The notes: a model not told the origin generated them from the sequence alone. DNA of 64,000 nucleotides from Mesorhizobium sp. CA14 (GCF_020165195.1 NZ_JAIUHR010000004.1:1-64000), one strand, 5' to 3'. Shown: positions 49,491-60,219, counted from the first letter of the stretch. Program-made: numbers and translations.

Positions 49491-51215
49491 ATGCGACGGC
49501 AATTTCTAACATCGACGACCGCCCTTGTCCTATTGCTCGGAGCGGGCCATGCCTATGCCGGCATGAATGAAGCAAAAGCCTTTCTCGATAAGGAGATAGG
49601 CGACCTGTCGACGCTCTCGCGCGCCGATCAGGAAAAGCAAATGCAGTGGTTTATCGACGCCGCCAAGCCGTTCGCCGGCATGGAAATCAAGGTGGTGTCG
49701 GAAACGCTGACGACGCATCAGTATGAATCCCAGGTGCTGGCGCCCGCGTTCACCGCGATCACCGGCATCAAGGTCACGCACGACGTCATCCAGGAAGGCG
49801 ACGTCGTGGAGAAGATCCAGACCCAGATGCAGACGGGGCAGAACCTTTATGACGGCTGGGTCAACGATTCCGACTTGATCGGCACGCATTGGCGCTACCA
49901 GCAAGCGCGCAACCTGACCGACTGGATGGCTGGCGAGGGCAAGGACGTCACCGATCCGATGCTCGACGTCGACGACTTCATCGGCAAGTCGTTCACGACG
50001 GCGCCGGACGGCAAGCTCTACCAATTGCCCGACCAGCAGTTCGCGAACCTCTATTGGTTCCGTTACGACTGGTTCAACGACGAGAAGAACAAGGCCGACT
50101 TCAAGGCCAAATACGGCTACGACCTCGGCGTCCCGGTCAACTGGTCGGCCTATGAGGACATCGCTCAGTTCTTCACCGGCCGTGAGATCGGCGGCAAGAA
50201 GGTCTATGGCCACATGGACTACGGCAAGAAGGACCCGTCGCTCGGCTGGCGGTTCACCGATGCCTGGCTCTCCATGGCCGGTAATGGCGACAAGGGCATC
50301 CCGAACGGCAAGCCGGTCGACGAATGGGGCATCAAGGTCGACGAGAAGTCGCGGCCCGTGGGCTCCTGCGTTGCCCGCGGCGGCGACACCAACGGCCCAG
50401 CCTCGGTCTATGCCATCCAGAAATACCTCGACTGGCTGAAGGCCTATGCGCCGCCGGAAGCCCAGGGCATGACCTTCTCCGAGTCTGGCCCGGTACCTTC
50501 GCAGGGCAACATCGCTCAGCAGATATTCTGGTACACGGCCTTCACCGCCGACATGGCCAAGCCCGGCCTGCCGGTGGTGAACGATGACGGCACGCCGAAG
50601 TGGCGCGTCGCGCCGTCGCCGCATGGCGTCTATTGGAAGGACGGCATGAAGCTCGGCTACCAGGACGCAGGTTCCTGGACGCTCTTGAAGTCGACGCCGA
50701 CCGACCGCGCCAAGGCTGCCTGGCTCTATGCGCAGTTCGTCACCTCGAAGACCGTCGACGTGAAGAAGAGCCAGGTCGGTCTCACCTTCATCCGCGACTC
50801 CACGATCCACGACAAGAGCTTCACCGAACGGGCGCCGAAGCTTGGCGGTTTGATCGAGTTCTACCGCTCGCCGGCGCGCGTGCAGTGGACCCCGACCGGC
50901 ACCAATGTTCCGGATTATCCCAAGCTGGCGCAGCTCTGGTGGCAGAACATCGGCGATGCCTCCTCGGGCGCCAAGAGCCCGCAGGAAGCGATGGATTCGC
51001 TCTGCGCTGACCAGGAAAAGGTGCTCTCCCGCCTCGAGAAGTCAGGCGTGCAGGGCGACATCGGACCGAAAATGGCCGAAGAGCACGATCTCGAATACTG
51101 GAACAAGGACGCCGTCTCGAAGGGCACCCTTGCGCCGCAGCTCAAGGTCGAGAACGAGAAGGACAAGCCGGTCACCGTCAACTATGACGAGCTGGTCAAG
51201 AGCTGGCAGAAGTAA
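49491..51215 (+). CDS. glpV: Glycerol ABC transporter binding protein GlpV
   Basis: 574 aa, large for a type-I periplasmic binding protein. The signal peptide ends about GAGHAYA (residue 23). FTAITGIKVTHDVIQEGDVV, QFANLYWFRYDWFNDEKNKA and TFSESGPVPSQGNIAQQIF follow the pattern of this rhizobial glycerol-binding group. ATG 49491 has GGAGGAGACAC upstream. It lies 75 bp after glpU. Confidence 0.93.
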   Translation: MRRQFLTSTTALVLLLGAGHAYAGMNEAKAFLDKEIGDLSTLSRADQEKQMQWFIDAAKPFAGMEIKVVSETLTTHQYESQVLAPAFTAITGIKVTHDVIQEGDVVEKIQTQMQTGQNLYDGWVNDSDLIGTHWRYQQARNLTDWMAGEGKDVTDPMLDVDDFIGKSFTTAPDGKLYQLPDQQFANLYWFRYDWFNDEKNKADFKAKYGYDLGVPVNWSAYEDIAQFFTGREIGGKKVYGHMDYGKKDPSLGWRFTDAWLSMAGNGDKGIPNGKPVDEWGIKVDEKSRPVGSCVARGGDTNGPASVYAIQKYLDWLKAYAPPEAQGMTFSESGPVPSQGNIAQQIFWYTAFTADMAKPGLPVVNDDGTPKWRVAPSPHGVYWKDGMKLGYQDAGSWTLLKSTPTDRAKAAWLYAQFVTSKTVDVKKSQVGLTFIRDSTIHDKSFTERAPKLGGLIEFYRSPARVQWTPTGTNVPDYPKLAQLWWQNIGDASSGAKSPQEAMDSLCADQEKVLSRLEKSGVQGDIGPKMAEEHDLEYWNKDAVSKGTLAPQLKVENEKDKPVTVNYDELVKSWQK

Positions 51216-51305
51216 GCGCACAACGTGGGCATACGTGCCCATTCAGAAATGCGGGGGGAGGCGGCTTGGCCGTCTCCCCTGTTGCATGAGAAGTGGAGGG
51301 ATGGA

Positions 51306-52799
51306 ATGAGCGGTTTTGTGCTGGCGATCGACCAGGGAACGACCTCGACCCGGGCGATCCTGTTCGACGACAGGATGAAAGTCGCCGGCACCGGCCAGCA
51401 GGAATTCACGCAGCATTATCCGGCTTCCGGCTGGGTCGAACACGACCCGGAAGACATTTGGATGAGCGTTCTCGCCACGGTGAAATCGGCGCTGAAGGCG
51501 GCCGGGCGCACCGCATCCGATGTCGCCGCGATCGGCATCACCAACCAGCGCGAGACGGTCGTGATCTGGAACAAGGCGACCGGCAAGCCGATCCACAATG
51601 CGATCGTCTGGCAAGATCGCCGCACCGCGCCGCTCTGCCAAAAGCTGAAGAAGCAGGGGCTGGAGAAGACATTCACGAAGAAGACCGGCCTGCTGCTCGA
51701 CCCCTATTTCTCCGGCACCAAGATCGCCTGGATGCTGGACAAGGTGAAGGGTGCGAGGAAGCGCGCCGAGAAGGGCGAACTGCTCGCCGGCACCATCGAC
51801 AGTTTTCTCATCTGGCGGCTGACCGGCGGCCAAGTGCACGCCACCGACGCGACCAACGCTTCGCGCACGCTGGTCTACAACATCGAGAAGAATGTCTGGG
51901 ATGACGAGCTGCTTTCGATCCTGAATATCCCGGCCGCGATCCTGCCTGAGGTGAAGGATTGCGCCGACGATTTCGGCGTCACCGAGAAAAGCCTTTTCGG
52001 GGCCGAGATGCGAATCCTCGGCGTCGCCGGCGACCAGCACGCAGCGACCATCGGCCAGGCCTGCTTCGAACCCGGCATGATGAAGTCGACCTACGGCACC
52101 GGCTGCTTCGCGCTGCTCAACACTGGCGCTGACCTGGTACGCTCGAGGAACCGGCTTCTGACCACGATCGCCTACCGATTGAACGGCACGACCATCTACG
52201 CGCTGGAAGGCTCGATCTTCATCGCGGGCGCCGCCGTGCAGTGGCTGCGCGACAGCATCAAGGTGATCGGCAAGGCCGAGCAAAGTGGTGCGCTCGCGGC
52301 GAGCGCCGATCCGGCGCAGCAGGTTTACCTGGTGCCGGCCTTTGTCGGCCTCGGCGCGCCGCATTGGGACGCGGATGCGCGCGGCGCGATTTTCGGCCTG
52401 ACGCGCAATTCGGGCCCGGCAGAGTTTGCGCGCGCCGCACTTGAATCCGTCGCCTTCCAGACGCGCGACCTGCTCGACGCGATGCGCAAGGACTGGAAAG
52501 GCGCCTCGGCCAAGACGGTGCTTCGCGTCGACGGTGGCATGGTGGCATCCGATTGGACCATGCAGAGGCTGGCCGACATTCTCGACGCGCCGGTCGACCG
52601 TCCGACAATCCTGGAGACGACAGCGCTGGGCGCGGCCTGGCTTGCCGGGTCAAAGGCGGGTGTCTGGCCGAAAGCTAAGGAATTCGGCAAGAGCTGGGCG
52701 TTGGAGCGGCGCTTCAAGCCGGAAATGGACGCCGCAATGCGCGGGGCGAAGCTGGCCGGATGGCGCGATGCGGTGCGCAGGACGCTAAGCGTGCGATAG
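51306..52799 (+). CDS. glpK: Glycerol kinase
   Basis: 497 aa, FGGY family. It phosphorylates imported glycerol to glycerol-3-phosphate, which GlpD oxidises and GlpR senses. [10 protein letters not shown] (phosphate loop at 8-17), [43 protein letters not shown] and [10 protein letters not shown] are present. ATG 51306 has GGAGGG 5 bp upstream. Last gene of the operon. Confidence 0.97.
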   Translation: MSGFVLAIDQGTTSTRAILFDDRMKVAGTGQQEFTQHYPASGWVEHDPEDIWMSVLATVKSALKAAGRTASDVAAIGITNQRETVVIWNKATGKPIHNAIVWQDRRTAPLCQKLKKQGLEKTFTKKTGLLLDPYFSGTKIAWMLDKVKGARKRAEKGELLAGTIDSFLIWRLTGGQVHATDATNASRTLVYNIEKNVWDDELLSILNIPAAILPEVKDCADDFGVTEKSLFGAEMRILGVAGDQHAATIGQACFEPGMMKSTYGTGCFALLNTGADLVRSRNRLLTTIAYRLNGTTIYALEGSIFIAGAAVQWLRDSIKVIGKAEQSGALAASADPAQQVYLVPAFVGLGAPHWDADARGAIFGLTRNSGPAEFARAALESVAFQTRDLLDAMRKDWKGASAKTVLRVDGGMVASDWTMQRLADILDAPVDRPTILETTALGAAWLAGSKAGVWPKAKEFGKSWALERRFKPEMDAAMRGAKLAGWRDAVRRTLSVR

Positions 52800-52824
52800 C
52801 GATTTACGGGATTGGGCGAGGGGA

Positions 52825-53301
52825 ATGCAGCCGGATTGGTATCCTGCTTGGCGCGATGAGGCCTTCCAACAGCTCACGGCCAAGAATGCGCGCCTGGCGA
52901 AGGATTTCCGCCTCGGCAGTTGGTCACGTTATAACTACGACTTGACGGCGGGAAAACTGGTGTTTTCCGACCAGAGTGGCGTCAAGGTCGTTTCGGAAAT
53001 CCAGATTGCGGGCTCCACCAGCGCCAAGGCCGGCAATTGGCTCTGGGCGTGGGCCAATTCGAACTTGCCTGGCGACCTTCTCGGCGACGCCAAACTGGTG
53101 CGGTCCTTCGGCGAGGAAAAGGGCGTGGACGACCTGGCCCAAGCCTATGTGGACGATACGGGCGGTGACCTGGAAGCATTTGGCTGGGAACTGACGGCGG
53201 CGATGGTTCGGGTTTGCAATGCGCTTGGAGCTTACCGCTCCCCGCGCGGCGAAGGCGGCGCTCTGTATTTGGTTTTCAAGACTATACGATGGGCGAACTG
53301 A
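52825..53301 (+). CDS. DUF6882-like cytoplasmic protein
   Basis: 158 aa. SWSRYNYDLTAGKLVFSDQS, IQIAGSTSAKAGNWLWAWAN and VRSFGEEKGVDDLAQAYVDD fit a small beta-rich family I recall as DUF6882; the function is unknown. It lies 25 bp after glpK and may share its transcript, or be unrelated accessory content. Confidence 0.65.
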   Translation: MQPDWYPAWRDEAFQQLTAKNARLAKDFRLGSWSRYNYDLTAGKLVFSDQSGVKVVSEIQIAGSTSAKAGNWLWAWANSNLPGDLLGDAKLVRSFGEEKGVDDLAQAYVDDTGGDLEAFGWELTAAMVRVCNALGAYRSPRGEGGALYLVFKTIRWAN

Positions 53302-53336
53302 CCAGGTCGTTCGTTGCAAAGCAAATCAGAAAGAGA

Positions 53337-53362
53337 GAGCCCGCGCCTTGCGGTGCGGGCTC
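53337..53362. terminator. Terminator-like hairpin, bidirectional
   Basis: GAGCCCGC and GCGGGCTC arms with an inner GCC/GGT and a TTGC loop. It lies between the DUF6882-like gene (ends 53301) and the opposing BA14K gene (ends 53398), and could end both transcripts. No U-run. Confidence 0.6.
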
Positions 53363-53397
53363 GGTCGGTCAAGGCCTTGGGTACTGACTAAAGGCCG

Positions 53398-53853
53398 TCA
53401 ATAGGGCGACACGCACTGCCGACGCGGACCGCTGTTAGGCTGGAAGGTGTTGTCCGAGGCGCGATAAGAGCGGTAGCGGTCGTAGCACCATTGGACATGG
53501 GAATTGCCGCGATAGACGCGGTTGTTCTCGCTGTTGACGATCGCGCCGGTGATCAATGCACCGGTGGCGAAGGCTGCCAGCGGGAACCAATAGTCGCCGT
53601 GCCGGCGATAGCCGCGGCGATATTCACGATAGCCGCGATGGCCGTTCCAGTAGACCGCGCCATCACGGCGCGAGAAATCCCGGTTGAAGGCACGGTGCCT
53701 CCTCCAATCCCGATACTGCACGGTCTGGACATCCGACGACAGGCCCTGGGGTTGTGGCACATAAGCTGGCTGAGCATTGACCGGCACCATCTCCGCCGCG
53801 ACGAACGACGCCGAGAGAGCGGTTGCCAGCAGGCCCGATGCGATCTTGTTCAT
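53398..53853 (-). CDS. BA14K family exported protein
   Basis: 151 aa from ATG 53853 (GAGGAGAAGATCA upstream). A signal peptide ends near AEMVPVNAQP. A basic, Arg/Tyr-rich middle contains RRDGAVYWNGHRGYREYRRG and a membrane-like segment FPLAAFATGALITGAIV follows. The BA14K signature HVQWCYDRYRSYRASDNTFQ ends the protein. BA14K is named for a Brucella antigen; its function is not clear. Confidence 0.88.
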   Translation of the reverse strand: MNKIASGLLATALSASFVAAEMVPVNAQPAYVPQPQGLSSDVQTVQYRDWRRHRAFNRDFSRRDGAVYWNGHRGYREYRRGYRRHGDYWFPLAAFATGALITGAIVNSENNRVYRGNSHVQWCYDRYRSYRASDNTFQPNSGPRRQCVSPY

Positions 53854-53953
53854 TGATCTTCTCCTCGATGGTTGATGGGACGTCCCTGTTTTGCGAAACG
53901 GACCTCGGTTGCAATGGTTCCTCGTTCCATCATCAGTCCATTGTTTCAGCCCA

Positions 53954-53985
53954 TTGTTATTGTAGGGATTTGTTATTGTAGGGAT
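53954..53985. repeat. 16-bp perfect tandem duplication
   Basis: TTGTTATTGTAGGGAT occurs twice in a row, upstream of the BA14K gene. Simple duplication with no open frame over it. Confidence 0.8.
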
Positions 53986-54168
53986 TTTTAAAGTAGCCCG
54001 GAGCCGGGCCATTGGCGCAGGCATCGAAAGCCGTTCGCAAATACTCTCGGCGCGCCTTCGAATCCGTTCAAAAAATCCGCCTTGGAAGCCCGTCTTTTTC
54101 CGGTTGACCGGCCGCGGCACTCTCCCTATGTTCCGCGCAATTTCGAGGGCGGCGTTTCGAGCCCGCGG

Positions 54169-54244
54169 GAGCGCGTAGCTCAGCCGGTAGAGCAACTGAC
54201 TTTTAATCAGTAGGTCATGGGTTCGAATCCCATCGCGCTCACCA
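54169..54244 (+). tRNA. tRNA-Lys (anticodon TTT)
   Basis: Full cloverleaf: acceptor GAGCGCG/CGCGCTC, D-arm GCTCAGCCGGTAGAGC, anticodon stem-loop CTGACTTTTAATCAG with TTT in the loop, TPsiC arm ATGGGTTCGAATCCCAT, and an encoded ACCA end. Confidence 0.97.
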
Positions 54245-54401
54245 AATTTCAACACCCAAATAGATGCCAGAGCAAACCTGCCGACGCTTCCATACGGGCG
54301 ACCGAAGCAGGACGTGTCGTCTGCGTCCCCGGCAATCGGAACAAAAACTTGCGCGCGGCTGTTTCCCTGTTGAAGGGACCGCAATCTGGGACGCGGATAC
54401 A

Positions 54402-54608
54402 GTGGACGTACTGAACTTGGAACTGGCCAGGGCCAGGCAGAGCGTAAAGCGCGCAGAGACTTCTCTCAATCACGCAAAGGAAATGCTAGACGAGGACTGT
54501 GGCGTAGGGATCAACCTTGCGCTGTGCGACCGCATAAGGTTGGAACAGAAGCGCGTGGCAGAAGCCAGAGAGCGGCTGATGAAGATCGCTCGGGCTGCCT
54601 TACCCTAA
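54402..54608 (+). CDS. Possible small coiled-coil protein
   Basis: From GTG 54402: VLNLELARARQSVKRAETSL followed by NHAKEMLDEDCGVGINLALC and EQKRVAEARERLMKIARA. The charged heptad pattern suggests a helical coil of about 68 aa. The frame runs back to ATG 54264, but that part (RRFHTGDRSRTCRLRPRQ) looks non-coding. No family is recognised; the start is uncertain. Confidence 0.35.
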   Translation: MDVLNLELARARQSVKRAETSLNHAKEMLDEDCGVGINLALCDRIRLEQKRVAEARERLMKIARAALP

Positions 54609-54707
54609 CGGCGTAACCTTCCCCAAGACCAATGAGAGTCGGCCCCGGCAAACTTGTCCCATTGGCAGGGTCATGGTTAAACTCGGCCCCCCGAGGGAGG
54701 CTCCAGG

Positions 54708-55850
54708 ATGGCACTTGACCTTTCGGTAGAGACCACCGCCCGTAAAGCGGCGACGCCGCCCGGCAAATATCTCTTCGGCCCGATCGCCGATTTCCTCATG
54801 CTCGGCGGCAGCGCGTTTCTGATCCTGCCCGTGCTGTTCTTTGTGCCGCGCGATTATGAAGGTCCATTGGCTGCGACGATGGTCGTCGTGGCCTATCTGG
54901 TGAACTATCCGCATTTCGCGCATTCCTACCAGATATTCTATCGCAATTTCGGCCGGAAGGCGCGTGGCGACGGCTACGACAGAAGCCTGCAGCTTCGCTA
55001 CATTTTCGCCGGCGTCGTCGTTCCGGTGATCATGGTCCTGTTCTTCGCCTATGGCGCGGCGACGTCGAACACGCGGCTGCTCGGCCTCGCGGCCAACGCG
55101 ATGTTCTTCTTCGTCGGTTGGCACTACGTCAAGCAGGGCTACGGCATGCTGATGGTCGATGCCGTCTTGAAACGCAAATTCTTCGATGACCGGGACAAGA
55201 AAGTCTTGCTCGTCAACAGCTACACGGTGTGGATCTTGGCCTGGCTGCACACCAACACGGCGGTGACCGCGGGACAGTATTACGGGTTCCAGTATTACAC
55301 CTTCGCCGCGCCTTCTTGGATCACCGACATTGCCTTGGCGGCGGCCGTCGCATCGACGGCGGCCACGCTCATGATGCTGGCCAACCGTTGGCGAAAGAAT
55401 GGCGGCCTGCCGTATAACGGTATCGTTGCCTATGTCGCGTCCCTCTATCTCTGGATCCTGATTGCCAGGATAAACCCGCTCTGGCTGCTGGTGGTGCCGG
55501 CGCTGCACTCGCTGCAATATCTGGCCGTGGTGTGGCGCTATCAAACCAATGTCGAGCGTGACGTCTTGGATGCGGCGCGGGATCCGGAGCCGAAAATCCT
55601 ATCCGCGCTTGGCCCCCGCTACAGGCTGCGGGTGCTGGGATTCATCGTCGGAGGCGCCGCACTCGGCTATCTCGGCTTCTGGCTGATCCCGTTCGTGCTG
55701 ACCGCGCTTGTCCCCTACGACAAGCAGGTGCTCGGTTCGTCGCTGTTTTTCTTCATCGTGCTGATATTCATCAATGTGCACCACTATTTCCTCGACAATG
55801 TGATGTGGCGCCGCGGCAATCCGGAAGTGTCCAAATATTTGTTCCGGTAG
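54708..55850 (+). CDS. Polytopic membrane protein with histidine motifs
   Basis: 380 aa, about nine membrane helices. Histidine motifs lie in or next to helices: NYPHFAHSYQ (His69, His72), FVGWHYVKQGYG (His139), PALHSLQY (His267) and NVHHYFLDN (His358, His359). This arrangement recalls membrane di-iron or Brp/Blh-like oxygenases but I cannot assign the family. ATG 54708 follows GGAGGCTCCAGG. Monocistronic. Confidence 0.75.
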   Translation: MALDLSVETTARKAATPPGKYLFGPIADFLMLGGSAFLILPVLFFVPRDYEGPLAATMVVVAYLVNYPHFAHSYQIFYRNFGRKARGDGYDRSLQLRYIFAGVVVPVIMVLFFAYGAATSNTRLLGLAANAMFFFVGWHYVKQGYGMLMVDAVLKRKFFDDRDKKVLLVNSYTVWILAWLHTNTAVTAGQYYGFQYYTFAAPSWITDIALAAAVASTAATLMMLANRWRKNGGLPYNGIVAYVASLYLWILIARINPLWLLVVPALHSLQYLAVVWRYQTNVERDVLDAARDPEPKILSALGPRYRLRVLGFIVGGAALGYLGFWLIPFVLTALVPYDKQVLGSSLFFFIVLIFINVHHYFLDNVMWRRGNPEVSKYLFR

Positions 55851-55881
55851 AGAAATCGGCGTTGCGGGCGCACGCGCCAAG

Positions 55882-57009
55882 TCATGTGATGAGCGACACA
55901 TTCCCGCCGGCGTGACGCTCGAGCCGTCCGGCCAGGTCGAGTTCCAGAAGCACCATCGCAATCTGCGCGGCGCTCAGTCCCGTGTGGCGGATGATCTCGT
56001 CTATGCCTGTCGGCGTTGGCCCGAGCGCTTCCAGCACATCGGCGCGTTCGCTTTCGCGGGGCGGCGGCATGGCGGACATGTCGGGCGCCTCGGCAAGGGG
56101 CGTGGTCCGCTGACGACGGGTGCCGGCAAGCGGCGCCAGCGCACCGAGAACGTCGGCGGCTTCGGTGACGAGCGTAACGCCGTCCTTGAGCAACGCGTTG
56201 CAGCCGGCGGCGCGCGGATCGAGCGGCGAACCTGGCACGGCAAAGACCAACCGCCCCATTTCGTTGGCGAGGCGGGCGCTGATCAGCGAACCGGAGCGCT
56301 GCGCCGCCTCGACCACCACCAGCCCAAGCGCCATGCCGGCGACTAGGCGGTTGCGGCGCGGAAAGTCCTGCGCGCGCGGCTGCCAGCCGAACGGCATTTC
56401 CGAAACGATGGCGCCGCCGCGGTCGGCGATCTCGTCGCATAGGCCGGCATTCTCGGGCGGGTAGGGGACATCGAGCCCGCCGGCCAAAACGCCGACAGTG
56501 CCGGTCGAGACGCTGCCCTTGTGCGCGGCGGTATCGATGCCGCGCGCCAGGCCGGAAACGATGGCGTAGCCTTCGCGGCCGAGATCGGCTGCCAGCATGC
56601 GCGCCATCTTGATGCCGGCCAGCGAGGCATTGCGGGCGCCGACGATCGCCACCGCCGGCAAGCGGAAGACCGCGCCTTCGCCTTTCACCGCCAGGAGCGG
56701 CGGCGGGTTGTCGAGGGTCTTCAGCAAGGGCGGATAGTCGGCCTCGCCAATGCCGACGAAGCGGGCGCCGGCGCGCCGGGCGGCTTCCAGTTCGGCTTCG
56801 GCTTCGGCGACGGAGGGGACGCGGACGATACGGCTGGCGCCGCCAGAGATCATCAGCTCCGGCAGCATTTCAAGCGCAGCTTCGGCCGAGCCGAAGCGGT
56901 TGATCAGCTCGCGAAACGAAGCCGGGCCGACATTGGGCGTGCGGATCAGGCGAAGCCAGGCAAGCCGCTGCCGGTCGCTGAGGCGCGGGCCGGCGGCCAG
57001 GGCGCTCAT
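55882..57009 (-). CDS. dprA: DNA processing protein DprA
   Basis: 375 aa. It loads RecA on incoming single-stranded DNA in natural transformation. The Rossmann-like core shows [50 protein letters not shown] and [22 protein letters not shown]-terminal winged helix (about residues 305-375) follows: [20 protein letters not shown]. Its start overlaps the plsY stop by 4 bp. Confidence 0.95.
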   Translation of the reverse strand: MSALAAGPRLSDRQRLAWLRLIRTPNVGPASFRELINRFGSAEAALEMLPELMISGGASRIVRVPSVAEAEAELEAARRAGARFVGIGEADYPPLLKTLDNPPPLLAVKGEGAVFRLPAVAIVGARNASLAGIKMARMLAADLGREGYAIVSGLARGIDTAAHKGSVSTGTVGVLAGGLDVPYPPENAGLCDEIADRGGAIVSEMPFGWQPRAQDFPRRNRLVAGMALGLVVVEAAQRSGSLISARLANEMGRLVFAVPGSPLDPRAAGCNALLKDGVTLVTEAADVLGALAPLAGTRRQRTTPLAEAPDMSAMPPPRESERADVLEALGPTPTGIDEIIRHTGLSAAQIAMVLLELDLAGRLERHAGGNVSLIT

Positions 57010-57587
57010 CCCTTCGCCCCGATCTTGCCTTCGGTGCCGGCCAGCAGCCGCGAGATGTTGGCACGATGCTTGGCGATGACGATCAGGCTCATCACGGCGA
57101 ACAGGCCGGCGATCTGCGGCGTGCTTGTGAAATAGAGCGCGATCGGCACGACCACCGCAGCCGCCAATGCCGCCAGCGAGGAATAGCGGAACAGGAACGC
57201 CATAGCGAGCCAGACGACGGCGAAGACGAGCATGCCTTGCCAGGCAAGGCCGATCAACACACCGAGATAGGTGGCGACGCCCTTGCCGCCCTTGAAGCCG
57301 AGCCAGACCGGGAAGAGATGGCCGAGAAAGGCGCCGAAGCCGGCCAACAGTCCGAAGTTCGGCGAAAAATGCCCGGCGATGAGCGCCGCGGCCGTGCCCT
57401 TCAGCGCGTCGAGCAGCAGCGTTGCGGCAGCGAGGCCCTTGTTGCCTGTCCTCAGAACATTGGTCGCGCCGATATTGCCGGAGCCGATATTGCGGACATC
57501 TCCGAGGCCGGCCGCGCGGGTGATCAAGAGCCCGAACGGGATCGAGCCGAGCAGATAGCCGAAGACGAGCGCGATCGCGTAACCCAT
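57006..57587 (-). CDS. plsY: Glycerol-3-phosphate acyltransferase PlsY
   Basis: 193 aa inner-membrane enzyme that uses acyl-phosphate to acylate glycerol-3-phosphate, the first step of phospholipid synthesis. [41 protein letters not shown] and [13 protein letters not shown] are the conserved loops. ATG 57587 has GGGGGAG upstream, so it is preferred over starts at 57599 and 57653. Confidence 0.95.
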   Translation of the reverse strand: MGYAIALVFGYLLGSIPFGLLITRAAGLGDVRNIGSGNIGATNVLRTGNKGLAAATLLLDALKGTAAALIAGHFSPNFGLLAGFGAFLGHLFPVWLGFKGGKGVATYLGVLIGLAWQGMLVFAVVWLAMAFLFRYSSLAALAAAVVVPIALYFTSTPQIAGLFAVMSLIVIAKHRANISRLLAGTEGKIGAKG

Positions 57588-57770
57588 TGTCTCCCCCATA
57601 TTCCTTTGTCTGCGGGTGCTCGCCCTAAAGTTGAGCCACTGTGCGCTATGCAACCATAGTTGGCAAGACCCTGGCCTGCTCGAGGATCAGTGGTCATAAT
57701 GGTAGAGTCGGAAGGGTTCGCCAAGCAACTCTGTGCGGCAGGATCGGCAGAGTTCAAAGCGACGGCTGGT

Positions 57771-59057
57771 CTATGCGGTAAACACCGTGCGGCCCGCCAC
57801 CACCGTTTGCAGAACCTTGCCCTGCAGGCGCGCGCCTTCGAAGCAAGTGTTCTTCGAACGCGAGCGCAGGCCGCTTTCGCTGACGATCCACGGCTCGTCG
57901 AGATCGACGACCGCGAGATCGGCCGGCCTGCCGGGCTGCAGCGTGCCGCCCGGCAGGTCGAACAGTTTTGCCGGCGCGGTGGACAGCGTCTCGATCAGTC
58001 GCAGCAGCGGCACATCGCCATTGTGGTAGAGCCGAAGTGCCGCGCCAAGCAGCGTCTCCAGCCCGATCGCGCCGGCGGCGGCATCGGCGAAGGGCAGGCG
58101 CTTGGTGTCGACGTCCTGCGGGTCGTGCGAGGAGACGATGATGTCGATCGTGCCGTCCTTGATCGCCTCGATCATCGCCAGCCGGTCGTCCTCGGCGCGC
58201 AAGGGCGGGGTCAGCCGGAAGAAGGTGCGGTACTCGCCGACGTCGTTCTCGTTGAGCGACAGATTGTGAATGGCGACCCCGGCCGTGACATTGGCGCCAT
58301 CCGTCTTTGCCCGGTTCACCGCGCCGGCCGCCATCGCCGATGAGATCTTTGCCGCGTGATAGGCTCCGCCGGTCAGCCGGGCCAATGCCAGGTCGCGTTC
58401 GAGCGGGATGAGCTCGGCCTCGCGCGGAATGCCCGACAGGCCGAGCCAGCTCGCATAGAGCCCTTCGTTCATCACGCCGGACGAGGCGAGGTCGGCATCT
58501 TGCGTTTCATGCGCGATCACGCCGCCGAAGTCGCGGGCATAGGTCAGCGCGCGGCGCATCACCAGCGCATTGGCGATCGTGTGGCGGCCGTCGGTATAGG
58601 CGACGGCGCCGGCCTCGCGCAGCAGGCCGAATTCGGTCATCTCGCGGCCTTCGAGGCCCTTGGTGATCGCGGCCGCCGGGAAGATGTTGACGCTTGCGGT
58701 GTCGCGCGCCGTGCGCAGCACGAACTCGACCAGCGCCACATTGTCGATCACCGGATCGGTGTCCGGCATCATGACGATGGAGGTGACGCCGCCGGCTGCG
58801 GCCGCCACGCTTGCCGAGGCGATGGTCTCGCGATGCTCGCCGCCGGGCTCGCCGATGAAGACGCGCGCGTCGACAAGGCCTGGAATGATCGTCTTGCCGG
58901 CGCAGTCGACGACGGTGGCGCCTTCCGGCACGCCCTGGTTCAATGCGGCTTTCCCAGCCGCGACGATCTTGCGGCCGTCGACGATCACGTTGCCAATTTC
59001 ATCGACGCCGCGCGAGGGGTCGACAATGTGTGCCTTGCTGAAAACGGTCGCGCTCAT
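57771..59057 (-). CDS. pyrC': Dihydroorotase-like pseudoenzyme PyrC' (partner of PyrB)
   Basis: 428 aa dihydroorotase fold. The metal-binding HxH is lost: [14 protein letters not shown] has Arg65 and Phe67 in place of His, and Gly69 in place of the substrate-binding Arg. TDHAPH, with the catalytic Asp, is SSHDPQ at 309-314. The rest of the fold is kept ([16 protein letters not shown]). Non-catalytic PyrC' proteins of this type assemble with aspartate transcarbamoylase in Pseudomonas. Its start overlaps the pyrB stop by 4 bp. A true dihydroorotase must lie elsewhere. Confidence 0.9.
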   Translation of the reverse strand: MSATVFSKAHIVDPSRGVDEIGNVIVDGRKIVAAGKAALNQGVPEGATVVDCAGKTIIPGLVDARVFIGEPGGEHRETIASASVAAAAGGVTSIVMMPDTDPVIDNVALVEFVLRTARDTASVNIFPAAAITKGLEGREMTEFGLLREAGAVAYTDGRHTIANALVMRRALTYARDFGGVIAHETQDADLASSGVMNEGLYASWLGLSGIPREAELIPLERDLALARLTGGAYHAAKISSAMAAGAVNRAKTDGANVTAGVAIHNLSLNENDVGEYRTFFRLTPPLRAEDDRLAMIEAIKDGTIDIIVSSHDPQDVDTKRLPFADAAAGAIGLETLLGAALRLYHNGDVPLLRLIETLSTAPAKLFDLPGGTLQPGRPADLAVVDLDEPWIVSESGLRSRSKNTCFEGARLQGKVLQTVVAGRTVFTA

Positions 59058-60019
59058 GCGCCGCGCCCTTCATGGTTGCGGCGCGGGTCAAGCAGCGCTT
59101 CCATCACCGCCATGCGCACGGCGACACCCATCTCCACCTGTTCCTGGATGACGCTTTGCGGCCCGTCGGCGATTTCGGAGGCGATCTCGACGCCGCGGTT
59201 CATCGGGCCGGGATGCATGACCAGCGCATCGTCCTTGGCGGCTTTCAGCTTTTCGGCATCCAGGCCAAAATAGCGGAAATATTCGCGGATCGACGGCACG
59301 AAGGCGCCTTCCATGCGCTCGCGCTGCAGGCGCAGCATCATCACCACGTCGGCGTCCTTCAGTCCCTCGGCCATCGAGCGCGACACGATCACCCCCATCC
59401 TGTCGATGCCGCAGGGCAGCAGCGTCGAGGGCGCGACGACCCGCACTTGCGCGCCAAGTGCGTTCAGAAGGATGATGTTGGAGCGGGCGACGCGCGAATG
59501 CAGGATGTCGCCGCAGATCGCCACGATCAGCTTCGACAGCGGCCCCTTGGCGCGGCGGATGGTCAGCGCGTCGAGCAGCGCCTGCGTCGGATGCTCATGC
59601 GCGCCGTCGCCGGCATTGACCACCGAGCAGCCGACCTTCTGGGCGAGCAGGGCAGCCGCGCCCGCCGATTGGTGGCGGATGATCAGGATGTCGGGCCGCA
59701 TGGCGTTGAGGGTCATCGCCGTGTCGATCAGCGTCTCGCCCTTCTTCACCGAGGAGCTTGCCACCGACATGTTCATGACGTCGGCGCCGAGACGCTTGCC
59801 GGCGAGCTCGAAGGACGACTGCGTGCGGGTCGATGCCTCGTAGAACAGGTTGATCTGGGTGCGGCCGCGCAGCGTCGAGGTCTTCTTTTCCGGTTGTCGT
59901 GAGATCGATACGGCCCGGTCGGCGCGGTCTAGCAGCAGCTCGATATCGGCGGGGGAAAGGTCGCGGATGCCCAGAAGGTGGCGGTGCGGGAAGAGCGGCA
60001 GGGACGAAGCGTCGGTCAT
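59054..60019 (-). CDS. pyrB: Aspartate carbamoyltransferase catalytic subunit
   Basis: 321 aa. It joins carbamoyl phosphate and aspartate in pyrimidine synthesis. The carbamoyl-phosphate loop is [17 protein letters not shown], with [30 protein letters not shown] and [15 protein letters not shown]. It stands first in pyrB-pyrC' and is followed by plsY and dprA on the same strand. Confidence 0.96.
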   Translation of the reverse strand: MTDASSLPLFPHRHLLGIRDLSPADIELLLDRADRAVSISRQPEKKTSTLRGRTQINLFYEASTRTQSSFELAGKRLGADVMNMSVASSSVKKGETLIDTAMTLNAMRPDILIIRHQSAGAAALLAQKVGCSVVNAGDGAHEHPTQALLDALTIRRAKGPLSKLIVAICGDILHSRVARSNIILLNALGAQVRVVAPSTLLPCGIDRMGVIVSRSMAEGLKDADVVMMLRLQRERMEGAFVPSIREYFRYFGLDAEKLKAAKDDALVMHPGPMNRGVEIASEIADGPQSVIQEQVEMGVAVRMAVMEALLDPRRNHEGRGA

Positions 60020-60186
60020 CTCAAGGCGCTGCTATAGGGTGCGGTCCGGCCTGCCGCAAGCGCCAGCTTTGGATTGCGGGCGTTCTCCCCGGTATTTTCG
60101 TCGCGCGCCTTCCGTGGCTTGGGCTATAAGGCCCAGTGGGTTCGGATTCGCGACCGCGGCCTTGGAAATGGTCAGGACCTCTCGGC

Positions 60187-60218
60187 CAACTGAAGGATTG
60201 GGCAACTGAAGGATTGGG
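60187..60218. repeat. 16-bp tandem duplication before the AidB-like start
   Basis: CAACTGAAGGATTGGG occurs twice without a gap, ending one base before GTG 60220. Each copy holds AAGGA, so the duplication doubles the ribosome site; 16 is not a multiple of three, so the copy lies outside the reading frame. Confidence 0.8.
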
Positions 60219-60219
60219 C

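Noticed and set aside
54264..54401. Longer start of the small coiled-coil frame
   Set aside because: Composition looks non-coding and no ribosome site was seen; kept only from GTG 54402, with low confidence.
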